Shown here piece after piece: positions 9,286 through 17,624 of a stretch of DNA of 35,709 nucleotides (its first letter is position 1; each line of letters opens with the position of its first letter). Under the pieces are notes generated by a model. It did not search any database and was not told the DNA's origin. It saw nothing but the letters and a program-made list of their open reading frames with translations. This DNA comes from an uncultured Granulosicoccaceae bacterium (GTDB lineage: Bacteria > Pseudomonadota > Gammaproteobacteria > Granulosicoccales > Granulosicoccaceae). Location of the stretch: the NCBI GenBank assembly GCA_937922945.1, contig CAKZUP010000190.1, forward strand, positions 1 to 35,709. Direction: 5' to 3'. The position numbers and the translations under genes are program-made.

Positions 9286-10278
9286 TTAAAGATCCGCTAT
9301 CGAATTCTCAGTCACAATCTGTGTTCCTGTTTCACCGCGTAATGCAGGCATTACCTCTTCCAGTTGACAAATAATAACGCGCTGACCACCACCCTCAATA
9401 AATCGAATAGCCGCATCAATTTTTGGCCCCATGCTTCCCGGTGGGAACTGGCCTTCTTTGCGATAACGTTTAAGCTCATTAAGTGACACAACATCGAGCT
9501 CTTTCTGTTCTGGAGAGCCGAAGTTAATGGCCACTTTGGATACTGCAGTAAGGATCATCATAACCGGTATGCCGGTGACGTTCGCCATGTGTGCAGAGGT
9601 AAGATCTTTATCGATAACCGCCGCCACGCCTTTGCGTAAACCATTTGGCAGTGGAATAACCGGAATGCCACCACCGCCACCAGCAATAACAATGGTGCCG
9701 CGTCGCGCCAACACCTGCACCAGGGATACGTCGCAGATATGTCGTGGCTTGGGCGATGCAACAACATGCCGCCATCCACGACCGGAATCCTCTTTCATCA
9801 ACCAGCCTAATTCTTTGCTGATAGTAGCTGCTTCTTCTTCAGAGTAAAACGCGCCGATCGGTTTACTCGGATTTTCAAATGCAGGATCGTTCTCGTTAAC
9901 TTCAACCTGAGTCAGCAACACAGCCACGTGACGATCATTATTTATTTCTCGAAGCGAATTTTCAATGGCCTGTAGCAGCAGGTACGCAATCCCACCCTGA
10001 CTATGTGCAACGCAAATATCCAAAGGCATTGGCGCTATTTTGTCTCGCGTTAGCACTTGACGCATTAGAATCTTCCCGACAACCGGGCCGTTTCCATGCG
10101 TAATGATAAGTTCGTTATCTAATGAAGTCAGTGGCAGCAAGGCTTTGGCAGTTAGCCGAGCCATTTCAATTTGTTCTTCAGAGGTCCCGGTTATATCTTC
10201 GGGGTGAGTCGCGTTACCACCAACGGCCACGAGCAAACGTTCGGGCAATTCAGTAAAAATATTTTTGACAGGTTTCAT
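9286..10278 (-). CDS. arcC: Carbamate kinase
   Basis: The 330-residue product has the amino-acid-kinase signatures of carbamate kinase: LLVAVGGNA near the N-terminus, THGNGPVVG, VIAGGGGGIPV, DKDLTSA and GSMGPKIDAA. The enzyme interconverts ADP plus carbamoyl phosphate with ATP plus carbamate and normally finishes the arginine deiminase or an allantoin/agmatine catabolic route. No arcA, arcB or arcD gene is nearby, so this is an orphan copy. The ATG at 10278 overlaps the uvrD stop as ATGA, so I prefer it over a start 12 codons upstream inside uvrD. The TIR gene starts 39 bp downstream on the same strand, so the three may share a transcript. Identification is firm; why it is coupled to uvrD is unknown. 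Confidence 0.93.
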   Translation of the reverse strand: MKPVKNIFTELPERLLVAVGGNATHPEDITGTSEEQIEMARLTAKALLPLTSLDNELIITHGNGPVVGKILMRQVLTRDKIAPMPLDICVAHSQGGIAYLLLQAIENSLREINNDRHVAVLLTQVEVNENDPAFENPSKPIGAFYSEEEAATISKELGWLMKEDSGRGWRHVVASPKPRHICDVSLVQVLARRGTIVIAGGGGGIPVIPLPNGLRKGVAAVIDKDLTSAHMANVTGIPVMMILTAVSKVAINFGSPEQKELDVVSLNELKRYRKEGQFPPGSMGPKIDAAIRFIEGGGQRVIICQLEEVMPALRGETGTQIVTENSIADL

Positions 10279-12446
10279 GCTGGCTGTAAATTCGCATAAG
10301 CAACGACAAGCCACTTGCTGCCAGCATCTTCAAAATTAACTTGCACCCTTGCCTGTTGTCCACGGCCTTCATGATCAAGTACGACACCGACACCAAATTT
10401 TCCATGCTGAACCATCTGCCCGATCTGAATACCAGAATCGCTCTCTTCCTGAAAACGGGGCGACTCGGTTGTGTTGTACACCGGCAAGCTTACGTTCATA
10501 CGCGGACGAATTTCCTCCAGTAAATTAGAGGGAAGTTCGCCAACAAATTTCGACGGCGGGTTGTATTGGTCTCGACCATATAATCGGCGTTGCTCGGCCA
10601 TGGTCAGGTAGAGTTTTTTCTCTGCGCGGGTAATGCCCACATAGCAAAGGCGTCGTTCCTCTTCGAGCTTGTTGGGGTCTTCAATAGAGCGTTGGTGTGG
10701 AAACAACCCCTGTTCCATTCCAGCCAGATACACTACCTGAAACTCCAGACCTTTAGCGGAGTGCAGCGTCATGAGTTGAACAGCATCTTCTTCTGCATCG
10801 GCTTGGCCATCACCGGCCTCAAGTGCTGCATGGGCCAGAAACTCATCCAATATAATAGCTTCCGGGTCATCGGTATAACCCACCGCAAAAGTACGCGCCG
10901 CGTTACTCAGCTCTTCAACGTTCTCAACCCTGCTTTGCCCGCGTTCAGATTGATCTTTCTTGAAGTGCTCGATTAACCCGGACATATCGCTTACGGTCTC
11001 AACTTGCTGCGGCAAATTTTGGTCAGCGATGGCTTCTGCCATGGATTCGATCATGTTGATAAATTTTGCGACCGCAGTTGCAGCACGAGCAGTAAGCCCT
11101 TTGTTTTCAACCAGAGCTTGTGCAGCTTCCCACATGGAACAATCTGCATCGCGGGCAAAGCTGCGAATTTGTGTAACCGTTTTATCGCCGATGCCACGCG
11201 TGGGTTGATTAATAACACGTTCAAACGATACATCGTCGAGATGATGTGATACCAAGCGCATGTACGCCAACGTGTCTTTAATTTCAGCGCGTTCGAAATA
11301 GCGCAGGCCTCCGTATACACGGTATTTCACACCAGCCGCAACCAGGTATTCTTCTATAACACGCGATTGCGCATTCGAACGATACAACACAGCGCAATCT
11401 TTGCGACGCCCACCTTTGTCACTGATGTAATCCAGTATTGACTCAACTATGAATCGAGCTTCATCGGTTTCGTTATACGCGTTATAAAGCGTGATTAGTT
11501 CACCTTCTCCGTCGGCCGTCCATAAGTTCTTACCGAGTCGCCCACCGTTGCAATCGATAAGTGCATTTGCAGCAGCAAGGATGTTGCCACTGGAACGGTA
11601 GTTCTGTTCCAGCCGTACAACGGCTGCATCGGGGAAATCTTTGTTGAAATTGAGAATATTCTCAACCCGCGCGCCACGCCACGCATAAATGGATTGATCA
11701 TCATCGCCAACGGCAAACACGCTGCCGGTGTCCCCCGCCATTAATCGTATCCACGCATACTGAATGGCATTGGTATCCTGAAACTCATCGATGAGCAGGT
11801 GCCGGTAACGCTTCCGGAAATGTGCAAGCAGCTCTTCATTATCACGAAGAGTTTCAAGCGCACGCAGTAACAATTCGGCAAAGTCCACTGCACCGGCTCG
11901 ATCGCAGGCAGCTTCATAAGCCGAATAAATTCGCACATATTGAGCGGTGGTTGCGTCCTGCTGATCGTCGACATGTTGCGGCCGGCGTCCCTCGTCTTTA
12001 TGACCGTTGATAAACCACTGAACCTGCTTTGGCGGGTAATGCGCTTCGTCGAGCTCCAGCGATCGCAATGTACGCTTCACCAACCGCAGTTGATCATCGG
12101 AATCGAGAATTTGAAACGCCTGCGGCAAGCCCGCCTCTTTCCAATGACTGCGCAGAAAACGGTGTGAGATACCGTGAAACGTACCTAACCACATAGACGC
12201 GACATTCATACCCAGCAGGTGCTCAACCCGGTGCCGCATTTCTCGGGCCGCTTTGTTGGTAAATGTGACAGCCATAATGCCGAAGGGCGATACACCTTCA
12301 ACCCGATTCAGCCATGCAATGCGATTGGTCAGAACACGGGTTTTGCCACTGCCAGCACCAGCGAGCACCAGCAAATGGCCCATTGGCGCAGTAACGGCTT
12401 CACGCTGCGCGGAATTCAGAGAGTCGATAAGATCAGATACGTCCAT
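10275..12446 (-). CDS. uvrD: DNA helicase II (UvrD), superfamily 1 3'-5' helicase
   Basis: The 723-residue protein matches the usual length of gammaproteobacterial UvrD (about 720). Motifs occur in order: Q-motif region LNSAQREAV, Walker A AGAGSGKT (about residues 29-36), VTFTNKAAREM (motif Ia), LLIDEFQDTN (Walker B), VGDDDQSIYAWRGA (motif III), LEQNYRSS (motif IV), MTLHSAKGLEF (motif V) and CYVGITRAEKKLYL (motif VI). The C-terminus ends with the Tudor-like module (GQMVQHGKFGVGVVL). UvrD unwinds DNA in nucleotide-excision and mismatch repair and removes RecA filaments. The start follows a 211-bp region shared with a divergent DeoR-family gene. I saw no convincing LexA box there. The stop overlaps arcC by 4 bp. 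Confidence 0.96.
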   Translation of the reverse strand: MDVSDLIDSLNSAQREAVTAPMGHLLVLAGAGSGKTRVLTNRIAWLNRVEGVSPFGIMAVTFTNKAAREMRHRVEHLLGMNVASMWLGTFHGISHRFLRSHWKEAGLPQAFQILDSDDQLRLVKRTLRSLELDEAHYPPKQVQWFINGHKDEGRRPQHVDDQQDATTAQYVRIYSAYEAACDRAGAVDFAELLLRALETLRDNEELLAHFRKRYRHLLIDEFQDTNAIQYAWIRLMAGDTGSVFAVGDDDQSIYAWRGARVENILNFNKDFPDAAVVRLEQNYRSSGNILAAANALIDCNGGRLGKNLWTADGEGELITLYNAYNETDEARFIVESILDYISDKGGRRKDCAVLYRSNAQSRVIEEYLVAAGVKYRVYGGLRYFERAEIKDTLAYMRLVSHHLDDVSFERVINQPTRGIGDKTVTQIRSFARDADCSMWEAAQALVENKGLTARAATAVAKFINMIESMAEAIADQNLPQQVETVSDMSGLIEHFKKDQSERGQSRVENVEELSNAARTFAVGYTDDPEAIILDEFLAHAALEAGDGQADAEEDAVQLMTLHSAKGLEFQVVYLAGMEQGLFPHQRSIEDPNKLEEERRLCYVGITRAEKKLYLTMAEQRRLYGRDQYNPPSKFVGELPSNLLEEIRPRMNVSLPVYNTTESPRFQEESDSGIQIGQMVQHGKFGVGVVLDHEGRGQQARVQVNFEDAGSKWLVVAYANLQPA

Positions 12447-12582
12447 ACGATCATGGTAACAACGCTGTCGGCATAACGCATCTGTTGGATAGCGATAATT
12501 TCAGGCTGGGGCCCGCTAAATGGACATTATTCAATATTGACGACGTTTGGCCCATCTGCTTGTACAAAATCACTCAGTTCCC

Positions 12583-12595
12583 GACAGCATCTGTC
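12583..12595. promoter_or_regulatory. Small inverted repeat in the uvrD / deoR-type divergent intergenic region
   Basis: GACAG-CAT-CTGTC forms a perfect 5-bp inverted repeat about 63 bp before the DeoR-family start. DeoR-type regulators often bind near their own promoters, so it could be an operator half-site arrangement, but it is short and may be chance. Confidence 0.2.
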
Positions 12596-12657
12596 AGCAC
12601 AGGCAATTCATACGTTAAACTACCATCAGTACTGCGCAACAGGCCCGTCTCCTTTTT

Positions 12658-13440
12658 ATGAGTGCTCAACGCTTGCTCGCCATTCTGGAATTAGCCCGGA
12701 CTGAGGGAGTCGTTTCAGTGGATCATCTGGTCGATCGTTTTGAGGTAACCCCGCAAACAATTCGAAAAGACCTTAACCAGCTATGTGAAGAAGGTGAGCT
12801 CTTGCGCACCCATGGCGGCGCACGCATTGCCACCAACGTAGAAAATATGGCGTACGAAGCCAGAAGAGTGCTGGCAGGCGACGAGAAAGGCGCCATAGGC
12901 CGGGCTGTGGCCAACAAAATCCCGAACGGCTCTTCTCTGTTCGTGAATATTGGCACCACGACCGAAGCATGTGCCAAGGCGCTAGTGACTCACCGGGATT
13001 TAATGGTCATCACCAACAATATCAACGTGGCAACCATACTCCGGCCCAGTGAAGCGAACAAAGTCATTATCGCCTCTGGTGAAGTACGCAGCAGTGATGG
13101 TGGCATTATCGGCGAATCAGCGGTCGATTTTATTGGCCAATTCAAGGTGGACTATGCAGTAATTGGCGCATCAGCGTTAGACACAGACGGCGCTTTACTC
13201 GATTTCGACTATCGGGAAGTGAAGGTTGCCCAAGCGATTATCTCCAACGCACGGCATATCATCCTGGTAGCCGACTCAACCAAACACGAACGCACCGCGC
13301 CGGTCCGCATCGGTCATTTATCTCAAATAGATTCGTTTGTTACCGATGAGTGTCCGAGCGAAACCTATCGATCGTTGCTGAAAGAGTTTGAAGTGATGTT
13401 AACGGAAACCAATCACACTGGCTTGACACACAGCCTTTAA
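12658..13440 (+). CDS. DeoR-family transcriptional regulator (GlpR-like)
   Basis: The 260-residue protein has an N-terminal winged HTH (QRLLAILELARTEGVVSVDHL, then VTPQTIRKDLNQLCEEGELLRTHGGA), the classic DeoR signature, followed by a DeoRC sensor domain (about residues 75-235) with NIGTTTEACAKAL, ITNNINVA and DFDYREVKVAQAI. The sensor fold resembles sugar-phosphate isomerases, and family members usually respond to phosphorylated sugars or glycerol-3-phosphate. The sequence is closest in feel to GlpR, but no glp genes are adjacent, so the target regulon is uncertain. No Shine-Dalgarno stands out before the ATG. It is divergent from uvrD. Confidence 0.88.
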   Translation: MSAQRLLAILELARTEGVVSVDHLVDRFEVTPQTIRKDLNQLCEEGELLRTHGGARIATNVENMAYEARRVLAGDEKGAIGRAVANKIPNGSSLFVNIGTTTEACAKALVTHRDLMVITNNINVATILRPSEANKVIIASGEVRSSDGGIIGESAVDFIGQFKVDYAVIGASALDTDGALLDFDYREVKVAQAIISNARHIILVADSTKHERTAPVRIGHLSQIDSFVTDECPSETYRSLLKEFEVMLTETNHTGLTHSL

Positions 13441-13451
13441 ACGAGGCTGTG
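13429..13451. terminator. Hairpin between convergent genes, possible bidirectional terminator
   Basis: CACAGCCT and AGGCTGTG form a perfect 8-bp stem with a 7-nt loop that contains the stop codon of the DeoR-family gene (13438-13440). No long T-run follows on either strand, so a rho-independent function is uncertain. The position between two convergent genes suits a shared terminator. Confidence 0.45.
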
Positions 13452-13468
13452 CATCCAATGCGCTGGAG

Positions 13469-13780
13469 TTACTCGGCAGGTTGCCACAAACCGGGGAATG
13501 CATTCAGGTCTTCATCGCTTAATCGACCCTTGGCATAAAGCGCATTTAGTGCATCTTCATCTAACTTCTGTTCTACACCCTTTTCATCGATGTATTGCCA
13601 TGAGCCGTATATGCCCATAAGGAAAAGGGTCTCAAGAATATCGCCGATTCGAACCGCATGCTCATTCGCGTAACCGCGAAGATCGTCCATGGACAACGGC
13701 TTTTGCAAACGCTCATACTCGCCGTACAGCAAGCTGGAAATTCCTTCATCCCAAAGGGGTTCTAATTGATAATCTTGCAT
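13469..13780 (-). CDS. Small conserved-looking hypothetical protein (103 aa)
   Basis: I do not recognise this family. The product is acidic and soluble, with no signal peptide or membrane helix. It looks mostly helical, with a central stretch (DLRGYANEHAVRIGDILETLFLMGIYGSW) that reads like a small helical bundle or winged-helix core, and a C-terminal DEDALNALYAKGRLSDEDLN. I chose the ATG at 13780; a TTG three codons upstream is possible. Even codon use and clean length support a real gene. It is convergent with the DeoR-family gene. Confidence 0.7.
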   Translation of the reverse strand: MQDYQLEPLWDEGISSLLYGEYERLQKPLSMDDLRGYANEHAVRIGDILETLFLMGIYGSWQYIDEKGVEQKLDEDALNALYAKGRLSDEDLNAFPGLWQPAE

Positions 13781-14106
13781 TAGGTTCAACCGATTTCAGA
13801 ATCACCTATCTGAATGCAAAGTCACTGCCAGAGTGCGCGAAAATACCAATTAGAAACAAGAATTCGATCAATTCCCATGATTTCAGCGCCATTTGCCACC
13901 GCAAATGATGGTCTTGAGTAGCCCTTCAGAGAGCATCTCACCTTTAAAGCCGCCCGCTCGGCAATTTTCAGTCAATGGCTGAACGCGTGATTGGTTGTCT
14001 AAATTGCCTACTGCGTAACAACGCCAGCCCAATGCCGTCGCACATTGCCACTGCCACCGGGTAATTTGACCCCGCGTTTCTTAAACACGGGTGCTAACAT
14101 TTTTTA
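13781..14106. other. Intergenic region with an ATG-less open frame
   Basis: This 326-bp gap should hold the promoters of the small hypothetical gene (minus) and the dehydrogenase-like lipoprotein (plus). On the minus strand a 65-codon frame is open from 14080 to 13883 without an ATG near its beginning. It contains the motifs WRCYAVGNLDN and CRAGGFKGEML and four cysteines. I do not recognise it; it could be a decayed gene or chance. No clear promoter stands out. Confidence 0.3.
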
Positions 14107-15903
14107 ATGACACAGCTTATCGAAAACAAGCAACGACGCGAACCAAACACGCATTGGCTTCTTAGGCCTAAGGCTATAGGTTTACTGGTTTTAATCGTCA
14201 TTCTTAATATGATTGCGGGATGCAGTAATTCCGGTACCGCCGAATTAACAAGCGATAACACCGATTCAGGAAAAACTAACAACACTAGTTTAGAAGCAGG
14301 CGTTGATACAAGCAGCACTGAGAACAATATCAACAGCGAATCGAATAGCAGCAGCATACTGGTGAGCAATACAGATACTGGTAACAGCGAGCAGACAACC
14401 GTTGAAGTTAATGCCGTTGAAGTTAATGTGCCATTGCAAAACGAACCATCGCCCACGCCCAACGCACCTCCTGCACAACTTGTTCTCTCGGCGAAACCAC
14501 CTAACACCGATACAGATAACAACGTGATGTGGAACTTCGACCCCATTCCATCTGATCTGGAAGTGATTATTCAACCTTATGTGGAATTGCCCTTAGCCAC
14601 AAACGGCTTACCAGCGCGATGGAATACGATGGGCAGTTTTGATAATCGATTATTCGTTGCCGATGAACACGATGGCCGAGTGTATGAAATTACCAATGGC
14701 GAGGCCAGTCTTTGGTTTGATATCGCCGACGCCATCCAATCACACACGGGACGCTCACTCAATATCAGCAACTCCTTCCACGGTGGCCTAAGAGGAATTG
14801 CGTTCCACCCCGACTTTACAACAAACGGCAAGTTTTACGCATCTTTAATGGAACAACGCCCAAACGATACGACTAATCACTTTTACATATCAGACAATTC
14901 TGGAATAGATGCCGATAGTGTGCTGGTTGAATGGACTGCGGATATAACAACTCTCAATATCAATCCTGCCAGCTACCGTGAAATATTTCGAGTCGGGGTA
15001 CCGGAATACGATCACCCGATTAAACAAATAGCATTTAATCCGTATGTAGAGCCGGGGAGCAAAGACTACGGTAATCTCTACATTGCGCATGGCGATGGCA
15101 GCGTGGAATCTACGCTTGCAGGTACCGGTATGGCAAATGATGCGTTGGGTAAAATTCTGCGAATAAATCCGCTACAGGCAGGCGATAACAACTACAGCGT
15201 TCCAACCGACAACCCGTTTACGCAAGACAATTCCTTACCAAATGAGGTGTATAGCTACGGGCATCGCAACCCGCATCACCTTGCGTTCTCAATTGATGGA
15301 CACCTATTAGCTACCGAGGCAGGCCGCGATAATGTGGACGAGATTAATTTGATCAAACCGGGCAGTGATTATGGTTGGCCCGAGCGTGAAGGCGCTTTTG
15401 TACACCTCGATGCCGGCACACTGTTCGATGGTGTTGACGAATTACCTGAAAATGATGCACTCAACGGACACGAATACCCCGTTGTGCAGTTTGGCCATCA
15501 CGGTTCAATTGGCGCAACGTTTACCGGAGAGGCACTGGGTGGCGGATTTGTGGTTGAGAATGGGTCTGCTTTAAACGGTGAGTTTTTCTACATTGATTTC
15601 CCTAAAACCGGCCTGCTAATGCACTCAAGCTTAACAGACATGTTGCAAGCAAAAACCAACGGCGCACCCTCAGAACTCACCAACGCCCAGACTTTCTCGG
15701 CGATTATAAAGTTCGATCACGACGCCAACCCAGATACACCACCACTCGATAACGATCTGAAACAAATCGTACAATCAGCAGCCGGATACGTTAATGTTTT
15801 TGATCGACTGGACATCAGAATTCACCAGGGCACGCAAGGCGAGCTATATTTGACCAGCAAGCGTAACAATATGGTTTATGTTGTTAGCAACTCCGTTCTA
15901 TAA
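14107..15903 (+). CDS. Secreted PQQ-type glucose/sorbosone dehydrogenase-like lipoprotein
   Basis: The 598-residue protein starts with a basic N-region, a hydrophobic core and a lipobox IAGC (residues 36-39), so it should be a lipoprotein modified at C39. A low-complexity Ser/Asn/Thr linker (about 40-125) follows. From about 140 it matches the six-bladed propeller of the glucose/sorbosone dehydrogenase family: MGSFDNRLFVADEHDGRVYE, RGIAFHPDF, GKILRINPL, YSYGHRNPHHLAF and PGSDYGWPEREG. Family members oxidise sugars in the periplasm, often with pyrroloquinoline quinone; related domains bind other ligands, so substrate and cofactor are inferred. The C-terminal YLTSKRNNMVYVV closes the propeller. 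The next gene is convergent. The stop codon lies inside the first unit of a 15-bp tandem array. Confidence 0.82.
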   Translation: MTQLIENKQRREPNTHWLLRPKAIGLLVLIVILNMIAGCSNSGTAELTSDNTDSGKTNNTSLEAGVDTSSTENNINSESNSSSILVSNTDTGNSEQTTVEVNAVEVNVPLQNEPSPTPNAPPAQLVLSAKPPNTDTDNNVMWNFDPIPSDLEVIIQPYVELPLATNGLPARWNTMGSFDNRLFVADEHDGRVYEITNGEASLWFDIADAIQSHTGRSLNISNSFHGGLRGIAFHPDFTTNGKFYASLMEQRPNDTTNHFYISDNSGIDADSVLVEWTADITTLNINPASYREIFRVGVPEYDHPIKQIAFNPYVEPGSKDYGNLYIAHGDGSVESTLAGTGMANDALGKILRINPLQAGDNNYSVPTDNPFTQDNSLPNEVYSYGHRNPHHLAFSIDGHLLATEAGRDNVDEINLIKPGSDYGWPEREGAFVHLDAGTLFDGVDELPENDALNGHEYPVVQFGHHGSIGATFTGEALGGGFVVENGSALNGEFFYIDFPKTGLLMHSSLTDMLQAKTNGAPSELTNAQTFSAIIKFDHDANPDTPPLDNDLKQIVQSAAGYVNVFDRLDIRIHQGTQGELYLTSKRNNMVYVVSNSVL

Positions 15904-16005
15904 TCCGTCACATGCTAATCCGTCACATGCCAACCGTTCATGTGCTAACTCTTCAAACGCTAAGTCTTCACGCGTGAAGCACTCACTCGCTGAGTCGTCA
16001 CATGC
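15901..16005. repeat. Degenerate 15-bp tandem array, seven units
   Basis: Seven contiguous 15-bp units begin at 15901, 15916, 15931, 15946, 15961, 15976 and 15991. The first two are identical (TAATCCGTCACATGC), later ones diverge, and unit 7 is again close to unit 1. TCA at unit positions 8-10 is invariant in all seven. The first three bases are the stop codon of the preceding gene. The array fills most of the 138-bp gap between convergent genes. It reads as pentapeptides in two open frames (NPSHA-type on plus, ACDGL-type on minus), neither with a start codon of its own. Confidence 0.85.
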
Positions 16006-16041
16006 CAGGCGTTTTTACGGCAAGTTCTTGCACAGCGAAAG

Positions 16042-17007
16042 TTAATCAGATGCTACCAGCGTATGCACTGTAATCTCGGGTGGACAGAAGAACCGCGCTT
16101 CTACCATTGAAGTACCAGCACCCCGAGACGTGTAGCCTGCAACCTCTTGGTACTGCCAACCACCTGAGAAATTCCATGCAGGACATCGTGCCGGTTTGAA
16201 AATCGGGTAACCGCCGGGCAAGCATATCTGCCCCCCGTGCGTATGACCACACAGATAGGCATCTATTCCATGAGCGTGGGCCTGCTCTACAATTTGCGGG
16301 GAGTGAGCTAGCAGCAAGGAGCACATGTTTTGTGACTGATTCCCGGGTGATTCGAGCGCCAAAGATAACGCATGTAACTTGTAGTAGCTTGGATCATCAA
16401 CACCAACCAACAGCAAAGACTCGCCATTTTTTTGTATAACACGATTCTCATTGAGCAGCACGTCTATTCCCATCTGCTCCATAGTCGGCACCATTAATAA
16501 AGAATCATGGTTACCTAATATAGCAAACGCGTCTGTATGAATTACATCGGTCAGCATGCGTAAACCAAGCATGGTATTTTCCATAGAGCCAAAGCTACGG
16601 AAGCGATAATCACCCGTAAGTACACATATATCGTATTCTGCGCCGGTGATGATCGTCACTAAATTGTCAGCAAATTCCTGGCTGCCGTTAAAATGCAAAT
16701 CGCTTATATGCAAAACTTTAAAGCCATTAAACGCATTCGGAAGTTTAGGCATAACGAGCTTGTGTTGTGTCAAACGTACTTTATTCGCATTCCTTCGGCC
16801 TAAGTATGCCATTCCGGTGAAGCGCAATACCGTCTTAACCATTGACCTTGGCGTAAGCATTTTTTTGAAAGGCTGGCTTTCACGCTTCAACAGGCCGCTC
16901 CGTTTTCTTTGTTCTCTAACCAATCGGGCATCAATGTAACCAGCTCTAAACCGATGTTCTGAATTGGTTAGCCATTCATCGAACGCACGTGTTGTTTCCG
17001 TAGTCAT
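16042..17007 (-). CDS. Calcineurin-like metallophosphoesterase
   Basis: Downstream of an approximately 100-residue N-terminal part, the protein carries all metallophosphoesterase motifs: HISDLHFNG, VLTGDYRF, ILGNHDSL, LLLAHSP and YLCGHTHGGQICLPG. These ligate a binuclear metal centre. The layout resembles the YaeI/YkuE group, which hydrolyses phosphodiester or phospholipid-like substrates (YaeI) at the membrane, but the substrate cannot be told from sequence. The N-terminal region is basic (VREQRKRSGLLKRE) and might lie on the membrane surface; no clear signal peptide is seen. I chose the ATG at 17007 (321 residues); a GTG at 17037 gives 331. It lies just downstream of the sortase gene on the same strand. 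Confidence 0.88.
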   Translation of the reverse strand: MTTETTRAFDEWLTNSEHRFRAGYIDARLVREQRKRSGLLKRESQPFKKMLTPRSMVKTVLRFTGMAYLGRRNANKVRLTQHKLVMPKLPNAFNGFKVLHISDLHFNGSQEFADNLVTIITGAEYDICVLTGDYRFRSFGSMENTMLGLRMLTDVIHTDAFAILGNHDSLLMVPTMEQMGIDVLLNENRVIQKNGESLLLVGVDDPSYYKLHALSLALESPGNQSQNMCSLLLAHSPQIVEQAHAHGIDAYLCGHTHGGQICLPGGYPIFKPARCPAWNFSGGWQYQEVAGYTSRGAGTSMVEARFFCPPEITVHTLVASD

Positions 17008-17057
17008 AAGCTGGATAGTAAACCAATATGCTGCCACACCACACTAAGATTGCGAAT

Positions 17058-17624
17058 TTATGCATCCTCCTCAGGCAGTGCGACAACCACGTATCTTAAC
17101 GGACCACCAGTTTGTAGCGCATTGAACGGATAACAAGTTACCAGCACTAGCGCGTGCAAGTCGGCAGGAAGGTTCAATGGCCCATCATCTGCATTGGCTA
17201 TAAACTGCTCCGCCACCCTAAAGCGGGTTTTCTCACCATCGGCGGTTTGTAAATCCATTACTTGCCCAGTACTGACATCCTGTAGGAACTTCAAATGACT
17301 GTCTCGATGACCGCCCACAATAAAAGTACCCGATGATGCTGTAGAAGAAGACGTTGTTACCCTTCCCGGCCCAAACGCCATTGCCTCACCCGACACCCCG
17401 TCCAGAACAACCAGGGATTGATTCGACGCTGGTACGCTAAGGTGTGCCACTGGCCATGTATCTGCCCATGGCCAAGCGCGCCGAATTTGCTGCGTCTCAA
17501 CAGCACTTTCCCACGCGCTCGCTAAAAGAACTTGCCCTAAGGCACTTTTCATGTGCAACCAGAAAGAAGCTATACCGGTAGCCAATGCCAGCACCATGCA
17601 CACACTCGCCATAATTGATTTCAT
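17058..17624 (-). CDS. Class GN sortase (marine proteobacterial type)
   Basis: The 188-residue product begins with one TM helix (about residues 5-25), then a sortase fold with active-site H106 in VGGHRDSH, C164 in LVTCYPF and R177 in LRYVVVA, the His/Cys/Arg triad. Sortases cleave a C-terminal sorting signal and transfer the protein to an acceptor. Class GN enzymes occur in Gram-negative bacteria beside a single dedicated target, which is exactly the upstream gene here. The start at 17624 overlaps the target stop as ATGA, so I prefer it over an ATG four codons earlier. Recognition is firm; the acceptor in Gram-negative cells remains unclear. Confidence 0.92.
   Translation of the reverse strand: MKSIMASVCMVLALATGIASFWLHMKSALGQVLLASAWESAVETQQIRRAWPWADTWPVAHLSVPASNQSLVVLDGVSGEAMAFGPGRVTTSSSTASSGTFIVGGHRDSHLKFLQDVSTGQVMDLQTADGEKTRFRVAEQFIANADDGPLNLPADLHALVLVTCYPFNALQTGGPLRYVVVALPEEDA

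Noticed and set aside
10590-10976. 128-codon frame on the plus strand inside uvrD
   Set aside because: It is opposite an intact UvrD with all helicase motifs and has no family likeness, so it is an antisense shadow.
12447-12657. LexA box upstream of uvrD
   Set aside because: CTGT and ACAG words occur but not with the CTGT-N8-ACAG spacing.
15901-16005. CRISPR-like array
   Set aside because: Units are contiguous, 15 bp long and degenerate, with no spacers and no cas genes.
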